Source: JAEUJM01 sp041918615 | Lineage (GTDB): Bacteria > Actinomycetota > Acidimicrobiia > Acidimicrobiales > DATDAH01 | Reading direction: 5' to 3' | Assembly (NCBI GenBank): GCA_041918615.1 | Contig: JAYRVH010000068.1 | Coordinates: forward strand, 9,685-73,684 | Length of the DNA: 64,000 nt | Shown: positions 7,799-16,242 of the stretch, one piece after another | How the letters are laid out: each line of letters starts with the position of its first letter | Numbering within the stretch: position 1 is the stretch's first letter | Notes under the pieces: generated by a model | What the model saw: the letters and a program-made list of their open reading frames with translations, nothing else | Database searches by the model: none | Told to the model about the DNA's origin: nothing | Translations under genes and position numbers: made by a program

Positions 7799-9127
7799 TC
7801 AGGCCCGGGTGAGTCTGGCGGCCGCGGCCCGACCTCGGTCGGCGAGCGATCCGCCGAGGTCGATCGACGGCTCGGCCAGACGGGCGCGGTACTGCTCGAC
7901 CGTCTTGGCGGCAGTCACCTTCCAGCTCCAGCGCTCGATGATCCGCTCGCGGCCGGCGGCACCGATGCGGGCGCGCAGCTCGGGGTCGTCGAGGCCCCGA
8001 CGGAGCGCGGCGGCCAGCGCGTCGGAGTCTCCGGGGGGCACGAGGAGGGCGGTCTCACCGTCATTGCCAACCACCTCGGGCAGGGCGCCGCCGGTGGTGG
8101 CGACGAGCGGGACGCCGCACGACATGGCCTCGATGGCGGGGAGCGAGAACCCCTCGTAGAGCGAGGGCACGACGGCCAGGTCGGACTCGGAGTAGAGCTC
8201 GACGATCCGCTCGTCGGACACGCCGCTGATGAACTGCACTGCGTCGGTGAGGCCCAGCTCGGCAAGGGTGCGGGAGGTCCGGCCCTCCTCCTTCGGCTTG
8301 CCGATGACGACGAGGTCGACGTCGCGCTCGGTTCGCAGCTTGGCCACGGCCTCGAGCAGGTACACGAGGCCCTTCATGGTGACGTCGGCGCTGGCGGTCG
8401 TGATGAGGCGGCCCGGCCTGCGTTCCACACCCGGCACGGGGCGGAAGAGCTCGGGGTCGACGCCCACCGGGACGACGTGCAGGCGGTTGATGTCGACGCC
8501 GTGGTCGCGGGCGATGTCGCGCCGAGACGACTCGGACACCGTGATGATGCGCGTGAGGCGCTTGGCCACCCGGGTCTGCATCTTGGTGAAGGCGTACCAA
8601 CGGGACTTGGCGAAGCGCTGGTAGGCGGTCTCGGCATGTTCCATCTCGAGTTGGCGGTCGACGGTGATGGGGTGGTGGATGGTGCCGAGCACCGGAAGGC
8701 CCAGGTGCTCGATGGCCAGCAGGCCGTACCCGAGGCTCTGATTGTCGTGCACCAGGTCGAACTCGCCGCCGTGGTCCTTCAGGTACTGCCACGCCCGGAC
8801 GCTGAACGCGAGGGGCTCGGGGAAGGTGCCGGTGGAGAAGGCGCCCACCTCGACCCAGTCGGCCCAGGTCTTGAGCTCCCAGAATCCCGGCATCCGCATG
8901 GGGAAGTGGTCGTTGTAGATCTCGAGGCTCGGCAGCTTGACCAGCGGGACACTGTCGTCGAGCTCGGGGTAGGGAGGCCCGCCCAGCACCTCGACGTGGT
9001 GGCCGAGGTCGGCGAGCGCCTTCGAGAGGTGCCGGACGTAGACGCCCTGGCCACCACAGTGGGGCTTGCCGCGGTAGGCCAGAAGTGCGACCCGCAGGGG
9101 GCCGTCGGCGGGTGAGGAGGATGCCAA
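7799..9127 (-). CDS. GT4-family glycosyltransferase
   Basis: A GT-B fold enzyme of about 442 residues that transfers a sugar from a nucleotide donor on the cytoplasmic side. The N-terminal KPHCGGQGVYVRHLSKALADLGH acceptor loop region, ITVSESSRRDI hinge, DVTMKGLVYLLEAVAKL and the donor-site signature PSLYEGFSLPAIEAMSCG with two Glu are present. The frame stays open far upstream, but that part is antisense to the epimerase gene; the TTG at 9127 is preferred because GGAAAGG lies 10 bases before it and a -10 plus operator lie just upstream. First gene of a three-gene operon with the methyltransferase and prenyltransferase-like protein. Confidence 0.87.
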   Translation of the reverse strand: MASSSPADGPLRVALLAYRGKPHCGGQGVYVRHLSKALADLGHHVEVLGGPPYPELDDSVPLVKLPSLEIYNDHFPMRMPGFWELKTWADWVEVGAFSTGTFPEPLAFSVRAWQYLKDHGGEFDLVHDNQSLGYGLLAIEHLGLPVLGTIHHPITVDRQLEMEHAETAYQRFAKSRWYAFTKMQTRVAKRLTRIITVSESSRRDIARDHGVDINRLHVVPVGVDPELFRPVPGVERRPGRLITTASADVTMKGLVYLLEAVAKLRTERDVDLVVIGKPKEEGRTSRTLAELGLTDAVQFISGVSDERIVELYSESDLAVVPSLYEGFSLPAIEAMSCGVPLVATTGGALPEVVGNDGETALLVPPGDSDALAAALRRGLDDPELRARIGAAGRERIIERWSWKVTAAKTVEQYRARLAEPSIDLGGSLADRGRAAAARLTRA

Positions 9128-9149
9128 GGGGATCGAGCCTTTCCGGGCG

Positions 9150-9170
9150 TTGACCGGTCGGTCAAGTGTA
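9150..9170 (-). promoter_or_regulatory. TetR-type operator abutting a -10 hexamer, upstream of GT4 operon
   Basis: TTGACCG-GT-CGGTCAA (9150-9165) is a perfect palindrome of the kind bound by TetR-family dimers. On the minus strand it directly follows -10 hexamer TACACT (9165-9170), so a bound repressor would sit on the transcription start of the glycosyltransferase operon. No TetR gene is in the window. Confidence 0.6.
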
Positions 9171-9252
9171 CGGGCCTCGGCTGGTGCAACCGCACTGCGG
9201 ACGCAAGGCCCGGCGACCGTGGGACGAGGGCCTCGACGGCCGCGATGAGCCC

Positions 9253-10056
9253 TCAGCGCGGAGCAGAGGGAAGGCGCCGCCAGGAGATGGTAGCCGTGGC
9301 GATGACGGGCCTGCCGGGGGCGGCCGTGCCGGCGTCGAGGTTCAGGGCGTCGGGGGGCCCCGTCTGGGGCTCGACGCAGACGGCGTGGTCCGGCTCGGTG
9401 AAGATCACCCAGTCGGTGCCGTGCGAGTCCATCGTGAGCTCGAGGGCGCCCGGCCAGCGCAGCTCCGGGGGCTGCACCATGTCGGTGAAGCAGTCGTCCC
9501 ACGGTCCGGGCGTGGGCGTGACGAGCGCGCCGCTGGGGATGCCGTCGTCGTCGCGCACCCACATCATCCCTGCTTCGAAGTCGAGCTCGACCGGGCCGCC
9601 CCGCCCGAGTCGGCGCCGCCACCAGGGATGCCAGCCGCAGGTGGCGGGCATCGGTGCGTCGCCCGAATGGACCTCCATGCGCAGGTGCAGCGACTCGTCG
9701 TGGAGGGCGTATTCCTGCACGACGTGGCCGCCCAGGGGCCACCGGTCGTCCAGGTCGATGCGCAGGGTAACCATCGTGTCGGTGGCCACGACGGTCGTCC
9801 ACGGCCGGTCGAAGGTGACCCCGTGGATGGCGTGGGGCGTCTTGTTCAGCGGGAGCTGGTACTCGGTGCCGCGCCAGGTGAACCGCCCATTTCGCACCCG
9901 ACCCGCGTACGGCGCCATCGGGAAGCACCCCCACTGGGTGGGTGAGTCGCACCGCTCGACCAGCAGGTCGAGGTCGTCGACGGTGAGCTGGGCGAGCCGT
10001 CCCCCCGACTCGGGGTCGAGCGTGGCAGTGGCGTCGCCTGCCGAGAGCGTGATCAC
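9253..10056 (-). CDS. Aldose 1-epimerase family protein
   Basis: 267 residues of the galactose-mutarotase-like beta-sandwich. Family blocks are FPMAPYAGRVRNGRFTWRG, NKTPHAIHGVTFDRPW with the first His, and CGWHPWWRRRLG with the second His. These enzymes interconvert anomers of free hexoses or hexose phosphates. The GTG at 10056 is chosen because it begins the family N-terminus and follows -10 hexamer TAGGGT by 7 bases. It lies downstream of lnt on the same strand, but its own leaderless promoter overlaps the lnt stop codon, so it may be expressed separately. Confidence 0.86.
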   Translation of the reverse strand: MITLSAGDATATLDPESGGRLAQLTVDDLDLLVERCDSPTQWGCFPMAPYAGRVRNGRFTWRGTEYQLPLNKTPHAIHGVTFDRPWTTVVATDTMVTLRIDLDDRWPLGGHVVQEYALHDESLHLRMEVHSGDAPMPATCGWHPWWRRRLGRGGPVELDFEAGMMWVRDDDGIPSGALVTPTPGPWDDCFTDMVQPPELRWPGALELTMDSHGTDWVIFTEPDHAVCVEPQTGPPDALNLDAGTAAPGRPVIATATISWRRLPSAPR

Positions 10057-10063
10057 GTCCGAG

Positions 10064-10069
10064 ACCCTA
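10064..10069 (-). promoter_or_regulatory. -10 element TAGGGT, leaderless promoter of the epimerase gene
   Basis: On the minus strand TAGGGT ends 7 bases before the GTG at 10056. It overlaps the final codon of lnt. Confidence 0.5.
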
Positions 10070-11581
10070 CGACGCCGCGTGAGCGACCGGCCCGGTCGCT
10101 CGCCGGCGGGCTCGGCGATGTGCTCGGCGGTCGAGCACCCGCGCACCCACCATGAGGACGAGGGCCACGACGAGCATCGGCAGGTCGCCCACGCGGGTCG
10201 CGAGGGTGTTGCCCTCACGAACGCCGATCGTGTCCTGCAGCACCCGTCGCTCGCTGATGGCGGTGCGTTCGACCACGTCGCCGTCGGGGGTGACGATGGC
10301 ACTGAAGCCCGTGGGGGCGGCCTGCAACACCCACCGGTCGTTCTCGAGGGCCCGCAGCCGTGACGACGCGACCTGCTGCGTCTGGACCTGGGTGAGCCAG
10401 TACGACGAGCCGTTCGTCGGGTTGAGCAGCACCTGGCCGCCGTTACCGATCGCGTCGCGCCCTCGCGTGCTGAAGAACACCTCCCACGAGATGACGACGC
10501 CGAGGCGACCCGCCGGCGTCTGCACGATGGCTGCCTTGTCGCCGGCGAGGGCGTCGCGACCAGGAAGCTGGCTGTTCATGCGTTCGAGCAGCCCTCGGAA
10601 CGGGACGTACTCGCCGAAGGGCACCCGCTTCACCTTGTCGAAGCGGTCGATGATCGTTCCGTCCGGGCCGAACACGACGGCCGCGTTCAGGAAGCTCTCG
10701 TCGGCCCCCTCGACCACACCGACCACCAGGGTCGAGTCGAGGTCGCGGGCGAGGGAGGCGAGCTCGCCGCTCTCCCGGTTCACGGCGAGGCTCCCCTCCA
10801 CGTTCACCACGTTCTCGGGCCACAGCACCAGGTCGACCGGGCCCTCGATGTCCTCGCTGGCGGCAAGATGGCGCTCGAAGACCTCGCGTTCATCGGTGTC
10901 GGCGGCACGGGTCCGCTGGGGCCCGCCACCCTGCACGAGGGCCACGTCCAGGGTGTCGACCTGGTGCCCGCGAGGTGCCACGGCCGCGCCCAACGCCACG
11001 AGGGCCACGACGCCCAGGGCCAGCCCGGCTGGGCGCCACGCACGCTGCCATGCCGCCGACAGGGCCACCCCTCCCACGACGACCAGCGCCACCAGCACCA
11101 ACGAGCCCGCCAGCCGCACCGTGAAGGCCAGCGGCGCCGCGGCCTGGCTCATGGCGAGCGTGGACAGGGGAACGCCGCCGAACGGGAACGACCATCGCAA
11201 CCACTCGGCCAGGACGAAGGCGCCCGGAAGGGCGAGCCATCGCCAGCGACCCGTCGGGCAGAGCGCCACGGCCACGCCGAAGTACGCGGCATAGGTGGCG
11301 CAGGCGATGAGGTAGCCGGGGAGGGTGAGGTCGATCATCCAGAGCATCGACGGGTAGAGCCAGGCGGCGGCCACGAGCCAGGTGCGGCGGAAGCGCGCCT
11401 TGGCCGGCCGGTCGGCGATGAGGTGATCCAGGAGGGCGATGCCCACGAAGGCCAGGGGCCACCAGCCCCACGGGGGAACGGACGCGGCGAGACAGAAGCC
11501 TGCGGTCAGGCACCGAAGGGCGAGGACGGCCTTCTGCCGGCGCGAATCTCGGGTTGGTTCGACGCGGGGCGGTGCGCTCAA
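10067..11581 (-). CDS. lnt: Apolipoprotein N-acyltransferase with Ser at the catalytic Cys position
   Basis: 504 residues: six or so N-terminal membrane helices to about residue 200, an extracytoplasmic nitrilase domain to about 470, and a C-terminal helix. Lnt adds the third acyl chain to lipoproteins. Nitrilase-fold landmarks are LVLWPENVV (catalytic Glu), DRFDKVKRVPFGEYVPFR (catalytic Lys) and GVVISWEVFF, where the canonical ICYE/ICFE reads ISWE, so Ser365 stands where the nucleophile Cys is expected. The downstream LLNPTNGSSYW block is intact. Starts at TTG 11581, the only nearby start that includes the first helix. Several lipoproteins in this window are possible substrates. Confidence 0.85.
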   Translation of the reverse strand: MSAPPRVEPTRDSRRQKAVLALRCLTAGFCLAASVPPWGWWPLAFVGIALLDHLIADRPAKARFRRTWLVAAAWLYPSMLWMIDLTLPGYLIACATYAAYFGVAVALCPTGRWRWLALPGAFVLAEWLRWSFPFGGVPLSTLAMSQAAAPLAFTVRLAGSLVLVALVVVGGVALSAAWQRAWRPAGLALGVVALVALGAAVAPRGHQVDTLDVALVQGGGPQRTRAADTDEREVFERHLAASEDIEGPVDLVLWPENVVNVEGSLAVNRESGELASLARDLDSTLVVGVVEGADESFLNAAVVFGPDGTIIDRFDKVKRVPFGEYVPFRGLLERMNSQLPGRDALAGDKAAIVQTPAGRLGVVISWEVFFSTRGRDAIGNGGQVLLNPTNGSSYWLTQVQTQQVASSRLRALENDRWVLQAAPTGFSAIVTPDGDVVERTAISERRVLQDTIGVREGNTLATRVGDLPMLVVALVLMVGARVLDRRAHRRARRRATGPVAHAAS

Positions 11582-11691
11582 GGCGCCCGATCATGGTCGC
11601 CGGATGTCCCGTCGGCCAGTCGCCCCCACCGATCCCGGCGCGAGATGTCGTCGACCGGGCACCGCGATTCGATGCCGGGTCGACGGGTGGA

Positions 11692-13074
11692 TCAGAGCGT
11701 CCCGAGCACGCCGCGCGCGGCATCCCGTCCCTGGCGGATGCACGCCGGGATGCCGACACCCCGCTGGGCTGCGCCCGCCACCACCACGCCGGGGGCCTCG
11801 GCGGCCAGGGCCTCTTCGACGCCCGCGACGCGGCCGAGGTGGCCGGGGAGGTACTGCGGGAACGAGTCGACCCAACGCTTCACCCGCACGGCGGTGGGCG
11901 GGGTGGCGAGGCCCATGGTGGCCTCGAGGTCGGCCAGGAACGCCGCCACCAGTTCCTCGTCGTCGAGTCCGGCGATCCGCTCGTCGCCGTAGCGCCCGGC
12001 CGAGGCCCGCAACAGCACCTGGTCGGGCACGCGGAGGTGCGCCCACTTGCTCGACGTCCAGGTGCAAGCCGTGATGAGGCAGCCCTCGGTACGCGGCACC
12101 AGGTAGCCGCTGGCGTCGAGCGGCCGAACGATGGCCTCGGGCGGCACCGCCAGGGTGACGAGGGCGACCGACGCGTAGTCGACCGCGGCGAGGGTGGCGG
12201 CCGCGTCGGGGGCGAGGCCCTCGACCAGGCGGGCGCTGGCGCCGGCAGGACCCGTCAGCACGACGGCATCGGCCTCGAGGGCGCCCGCACGGGTGCGGAC
12301 GAGGTAACCGCCGCTCGCCGCGCGGTCGACCCCCTGGGCCGCCGTACCCAGTCGGACCTCGGCCCGGAGGACCTCGACGAGCCGGTCGACGATGCGCTCG
12401 AGCCCGCCGGGCAGGCTGTAGAACATCGGCGACCCGGGATCTGGCGGCTGGTCGGCCCGTTCGGCGAGCAGGCCCCGGACGAGGCTGGCGTTGCGGCGGG
12501 CGGCGGCCGCGATCTGCGGGGCCGACGCCTCGAGGCTGAGGCGGTCGGAGTCGCCCGCGTTGATGCCGCCGATCAACGGGTCGACGATGCGCTCGAGCAC
12601 CTCGTCACCCATGCGATCGCGGATGAGGGCGCCCACCGACACGTCGTGGGCGGGCAGTTCGCCGGGCTGGTCCGGGGGGTGATCGAGGTCTCGGCGGGCG
12701 GCCGCCACGCCTTCGTCGGACAACAGCCCCGACGCGGCCAGCAGGTCGAAGTCGGTGGGCACGCCCAACACGTGGGCGGCGGGCAGCCGGCGCAGGGCGC
12801 CCCGCACCCAGAGGTAGGCCGACGGCTCGGCCGGGCTCACCAGCTCGTCGGCCAGGCCCAGCTCGCGGCACAGGTCGACCGCCCATGGCACGCGGGCCAG
12901 GAAGGTGTCGGGCCCGGTCTCGAGCGGAAGGCCCACGAACGGCTGGGTCTCGATCTTCCCGCCCAGCCGGTCGGAGGCCTCGACCAGCACCACGTCGGTG
13001 CCGTCGTGGCGACCGGCCTCGTAGGCGGCCGCCAACCCGGTGATGCCGCCCCCGACGACGACGACCCGGGCCAT
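11692..13074 (-). CDS. hemY: Protoporphyrinogen/coproporphyrinogen III oxidase (HemY/CgoX)
   Basis: 460-residue FAD enzyme of the HemY family. The dinucleotide-binding motif VVVGGGITGLAAAYEA starts at residue 5, followed by LVEASDRLGGKI and LETGPDTFL; the C-terminal GVVVAGAAQRGVGIPACIRQG closes the FAD domain. In Actinobacteria this family oxidises coproporphyrinogen III to coproporphyrin III, feeding a coproporphyrin ferrochelatase (known for the family, not shown here). It follows hemE and hemH on the same strand with an 82-base gap. No Shine-Dalgarno is obvious before the ATG. Confidence 0.92.
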   Translation of the reverse strand: MARVVVVGGGITGLAAAYEAGRHDGTDVVLVEASDRLGGKIETQPFVGLPLETGPDTFLARVPWAVDLCRELGLADELVSPAEPSAYLWVRGALRRLPAAHVLGVPTDFDLLAASGLLSDEGVAAARRDLDHPPDQPGELPAHDVSVGALIRDRMGDEVLERIVDPLIGGINAGDSDRLSLEASAPQIAAAARRNASLVRGLLAERADQPPDPGSPMFYSLPGGLERIVDRLVEVLRAEVRLGTAAQGVDRAASGGYLVRTRAGALEADAVVLTGPAGASARLVEGLAPDAAATLAAVDYASVALVTLAVPPEAIVRPLDASGYLVPRTEGCLITACTWTSSKWAHLRVPDQVLLRASAGRYGDERIAGLDDEELVAAFLADLEATMGLATPPTAVRVKRWVDSFPQYLPGHLGRVAGVEEALAAEAPGVVVAGAAQRGVGIPACIRQGRDAARGVLGTL

Positions 13075-13156
13075 CAGGCCGACGCTCGCGACGAGCGGGG
13101 CGCCCTGGCCCCGGAGGAACGGCGGTCATTGCACCGGGACGGGGTGGCTCGGGCGG

Positions 13157-14080
13157 TCAGCACGCGGCGACGACCAGGTCGGCGAGGGCGGCCATGACCG
13201 CCGGTTCGGCGTTGAGCGACGCCGTGCGACCGAAGGCGAGCCCGGCGCCCTCGGCGACCGCCCGCGCCTCGATGTCGAGATCGTAGAGAACCTCGAGGTG
13301 GTCGGAGACGAAGCCCTGGGCGCAGACGGCGACGCCTTCGGCCCGACCGGTACCTGCCAGCTCGCGTATCACCTCGAGCACGTCGGGCCCCCGCCAGGGC
13401 TCGGGGGTGCGCCCGGCACTCTGCCAGGCGATGGCCCAGTCGGGCCACGGTTGCAGGCCGACCCGGGCGGCGATGGCCTCGGCGCTGGCACGCAGCTGAT
13501 CGGGGTAGGGGTCGTCGACCAGCACGCGCTCGGGGAGGCTGTGGGCCGTGAACAGCACCTTGGTCGCGGGCGGGAGCCCGTCGAGGGTGTGGCGGAGCGC
13601 AGCGGCCAGGAAGTCGAGGTAGGCGGGCTCGAGGTGCCAGCTCTCGATGCCGGTTGCGCTCATCCCGTGCTCGCGGGCGGCTTCGGCGAGCCGCCGCTGG
13701 TACTCGCCCACGCTGAAGCCCGAGAAGTGGGGAGCGAGGACGAGGCCGACGGCACGAGCGATGCCGCCGGCGGCCAGGGTGGTGACGGCGTCCTCGATGA
13801 AGGGCGCGGCATGCTTCTGGCCGAGCACGACTCGATAGCCGCCGGGTGCCCGGGCCTCGAGCGCGGCCTCGATGGCGACGCGCTGCGACTCGGTTCGCTG
13901 CGCGAGGGGCGACACGCCCCCGAGCGCGTCGTAGCGGCGCGTCAGGTCGGCCAGCTGCTCAGGGGTCGGCGGTCGGCCGCGGCGGATGTGGGTGTAGTAC
14001 GCCTCGACGTCGTCGGGGGTGGCCGGTGTGCCGTAGGCCATGACCACCACGCCCACCGGTTCGTGGGACGCGTCAGCCAC
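13157..14080 (-). CDS. hemH: Ferrochelatase (coproporphyrin-type, HemH/CpfC)
   Basis: 307 residues. Inserts ferrous iron into the porphyrin. Family landmarks: VVVMAYGTP at the start, RYDALGGVSPL, HFSGFSVGEYQRR, the active-site His in LFTAHSLPERV, WQSAGRTPEPWRGPDV and CAQGFVSDHLEVLYDLD with the conserved Glu. The GTG at 14080 overlaps the end of hemE by 8 bases, which fixes the start and implies co-translation. Pairing with hemY-type oxidase points to the coproporphyrin-dependent heme route; HemQ/ChdC is not in the window. Confidence 0.93.
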   Translation of the reverse strand: MADASHEPVGVVVMAYGTPATPDDVEAYYTHIRRGRPPTPEQLADLTRRYDALGGVSPLAQRTESQRVAIEAALEARAPGGYRVVLGQKHAAPFIEDAVTTLAAGGIARAVGLVLAPHFSGFSVGEYQRRLAEAAREHGMSATGIESWHLEPAYLDFLAAALRHTLDGLPPATKVLFTAHSLPERVLVDDPYPDQLRASAEAIAARVGLQPWPDWAIAWQSAGRTPEPWRGPDVLEVIRELAGTGRAEGVAVCAQGFVSDHLEVLYDLDIEARAVAEGAGLAFGRTASLNAEPAVMAALADLVVAAC

Positions 14081-15155
14081 GGCTCGGCCCTTCGTTCCCG
14101 AGGGCGACCCCTTCGGCGTGCACCAGGTCCACCACCTGTTCGAGGATGCCCGGATCGACCTCGGGCAGGACACCGTGGCCCAGGTTGAAGATGTGGCCGA
14201 GCCCTCTGCCCTGGCGCAGCACCTGCCGCGTGGCCTCTGCCACCACGGGCCAGGGGGCCAGCAGGATGGCCGGGTCGAGGTTGCCCTGCACCGCCCGGTC
14301 GCCGACGCGGGTGCGGGCCACGTCGAGGGGCACCCGCCAGTCGACACCCACCACGTCGGCCCCCGCCTCGCCGAACAGGCCGAGCAGCTCGCCGGTGTTC
14401 ACGCCGAAGTGGATGCGGGGGATGCCCAGGTCGGCCATCCCCTCGAGCACCTTCGCGCTGGCCGGCATCACGAACCGGCGGTAGTCGTCGGGGTTGAGTG
14501 CCCCTGCCCAGCTGTCGAAGAGCTGGACGGCCGACGCGCCGGCGTCGACCTGCGACCGCAGCGAGGCCAGGGCGAGATCGGCGAGGGCGTCGACGAGCTC
14601 GTGCCACAGCGCGGGGTCGCCGTGCATGAGGGCCTTGGTGCGCCCGTAGGTGCGCGACGGCCGGCCTTCGATCAGGTAGCTCGCCACCGTGAACGGGGCG
14701 CCGGCGAAGCCGATGAGCGGCACGTCGAGGTCGGCCACCACCGTGCGGATGGTCTCGAGCACGTACGGGGTGTCGGCCTCTGGGTCGAGGGGCCGAAGAC
14801 GGGCGAGGTCGGCCGCCGAGGCGAACGGCTGCGCGATGACGGGGCCGACCCCGGGCACCACGTCGACGCCGAACCCGATGGCCTCGGCGGGCACGACGAT
14901 GTCGGAGTACAAGATGGCGGCGTCGACGCCGTAGCGCTCGACCGGCTGGAGCGTGATCCTGGCCGAGAGCTCGGGGACCTTGATGGCGTCGAGGATGCTG
15001 CCCTCGCCGCGGATGGCCCGGTACTCGGGCAGTGAGCGCCCGGCCTGGCGCATGAACCAGACCGGGACCCGGTCGACCGGCTCGCGGCGGCACGCCCGGA
15101 GGAAGTCGCTGGCGGAGAGGTCGGGCGTCGCGCGGTCGGCGGTGGGCGGGGGCAC
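14073..15155 (-). CDS. hemE: Uroporphyrinogen decarboxylase
   Basis: 360 residues; decarboxylates uroporphyrinogen III to coproporphyrinogen III. The signatures PVWFMRQAGRSLPEYR and GHIFNLGHGVLPEVDP are complete, and the catalytic Asp in SDIVVPAEAIG is present. The GTG at 15155 fits the family N-terminus and follows -10 hexamer TACGTT by 6 bases, so the heme operon mRNA hemE-hemH-hemY is probably leaderless. Shares a bidirectional promoter with the small gene at 15180. Confidence 0.95.
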   Translation of the reverse strand: MPPPTADRATPDLSASDFLRACRREPVDRVPVWFMRQAGRSLPEYRAIRGEGSILDAIKVPELSARITLQPVERYGVDAAILYSDIVVPAEAIGFGVDVVPGVGPVIAQPFASAADLARLRPLDPEADTPYVLETIRTVVADLDVPLIGFAGAPFTVASYLIEGRPSRTYGRTKALMHGDPALWHELVDALADLALASLRSQVDAGASAVQLFDSWAGALNPDDYRRFVMPASAKVLEGMADLGIPRIHFGVNTGELLGLFGEAGADVVGVDWRVPLDVARTRVGDRAVQGNLDPAILLAPWPVVAEATRQVLRQGRGLGHIFNLGHGVLPEVDPGILEQVVDLVHAEGVALGNEGPSRG

Positions 15156-15161
15156 CGGTTC

Positions 15162-15171
15162 AACGTACCGT
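15162..15171. promoter_or_regulatory. Bidirectional leaderless promoter (hemE / small gene)
   Basis: AACGTACCGT contains TACGTT on the minus strand (6 bases before hemE GTG 15155) and TACCGT on the plus strand (8 bases before ATG 15180), overlapping at the central TA. Start codons are 25 bases apart, exactly as at 3445-3454. Confidence 0.6.
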
Positions 15172-15179
15172 CGCGGGTC

Positions 15180-15437
15180 ATGCGACGATCCATCGACGAC
15201 CATCCTTTCGACGCGGCCGACCAGCCGTCGGGCGACGACGACTTCGCCCGGTTGTCGTGGGCGGTGGCCGTGGCCGACGACTACGACGACGCCGAACCGC
15301 GGGTGGTGCTCACCGTCGAGGAGGTCGGCCGCGCCGGCGAGGGCCTGGTGGCGCACCTCACCCCCGCCCTGGCGCGACGCCTGCGCACCGCCTTGCGTGA
15401 CGCCCTCAAGGAGATCGGCGAGGACCCCGGCGCCTGA
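15180..15437 (+). CDS. Small conserved-looking hypothetical protein
   Basis: 85 residues, strongly acidic at the N-terminus (DDHPFDAADQPSGDDDFARL) and mixed helical toward the C-terminus (LARRLRTALRDALKEI). No known domain recognised and no membrane segment. Codon use is like its neighbours and the gene has its own leaderless promoter, shared head to head with hemE, so it is likely real and co-controlled with heme synthesis. Function unknown. Confidence 0.6.
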   Translation: MRRSIDDHPFDAADQPSGDDDFARLSWAVAVADDYDDAEPRVVLTVEEVGRAGEGLVAHLTPALARRLRTALRDALKEIGEDPGA

Positions 15438-15476
15438 CGCATCTCCCCGACCTCCGTGCTCGTCGGGTCCAGCAGT

Positions 15477-15482
15477 TACCGT
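15477..15482 (+). promoter_or_regulatory. -10 element TACCGT, leaderless promoter
   Basis: TACCGT ends 6 bases before the ATG at 15489; no ribosome site lies between. It argues for 15489 rather than an earlier in-frame start. Confidence 0.5.
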
Positions 15483-15488
15483 TGGACC

Positions 15489-16214
15489 ATGCCCGCTGTC
15501 TTCGTCCACGGTGTGCCCGAGACCCCGGTCGTGTGGCGATCGCTCGTCGATCGCCTCGATCGCGACGACGTCGTGCTCTTGCAGTTGCCGGGCTTCGGGT
15601 GCCCGCTGCCCGACGGCTTCGAGCCCACGATGTACCGCTACGCGGAGTGGATGGCCGGCGAGTTGGCCGGCCTCGGCGAGGTCGATCTGGTGGCACACGA
15701 CTGGGGTGCGCTGCTGGCGCTCCGGGTCCTGGCCGACCGCCCGGCCAACGTCCGCTCGTGGGCGCTGGACTCGGGCGACCTGGGCGCCGACTTCAGGTGG
15801 CACGACGTGGCCCTGCTCTGGATCTCGCCGGAGGGCGAGGCGTTCATGGACGGGCTCCTCCAGGCCTCGGCCCCGGATCGTGCCGCCGTCCTCGCGGCCT
15901 CGGGTGTCCCCGAGGCCGGCGCCGCCGACATGGCCGCTGCCTTCGACGCGACCATGGCGTCGGCCATCCTCGCCCTCTACCGGTCGTCGGTCGACATCGG
16001 CAACGAGTGGGGCCCCGGCATCGACTCGATCCGGGGCCCCGGCCTTCTGCTCGAGTCGATGCAGGACCCGTTCCGGAATGCCGGTCGCGTGCGTCGGCTC
16101 GCCGACCGCACCGGGGCGACCGTGGTCGAGCTTCCCGATGCCGGGCATTGGTGGATGCTCGAGTCGCCCGAATCGGCGGCCACGGTGGTCACCGACTTCT
16201 GGGCCGGACTCTGA
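15489..16214 (+). CDS. Alpha/beta hydrolase with Asp nucleophile
   Basis: 241 residues. The oxyanion-loop motif HGVPETPVVW opens the protein; the nucleophile elbow is AHDWGA, placing Asp71 as nucleophile, as in epoxide hydrolases and haloalkane dehalogenases rather than Ser esterases. The catalytic His is in DAGHWWMLESPE near the C-terminus. A short cap region lies between. Substrate cannot be predicted. Convergent with the patatin gene. Confidence 0.83.
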   Translation: MPAVFVHGVPETPVVWRSLVDRLDRDDVVLLQLPGFGCPLPDGFEPTMYRYAEWMAGELAGLGEVDLVAHDWGALLALRVLADRPANVRSWALDSGDLGADFRWHDVALLWISPEGEAFMDGLLQASAPDRAAVLAASGVPEAGAADMAAAFDATMASAILALYRSSVDIGNEWGPGIDSIRGPGLLLESMQDPFRNAGRVRRLADRTGATVVELPDAGHWWMLESPESAATVVTDFWAGL

Positions 16215-16242
16215 CCCTCCGTGGGCCTGGGAGGGGCGGGTG

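Noticed and set aside
13075..13156. A leader peptide before hemY (ATG at 13129)
   Set aside because: Its frame runs on through hemY without a stop at the hemY start and lacks a promoter hexamer, unlike the three accepted leader frames.
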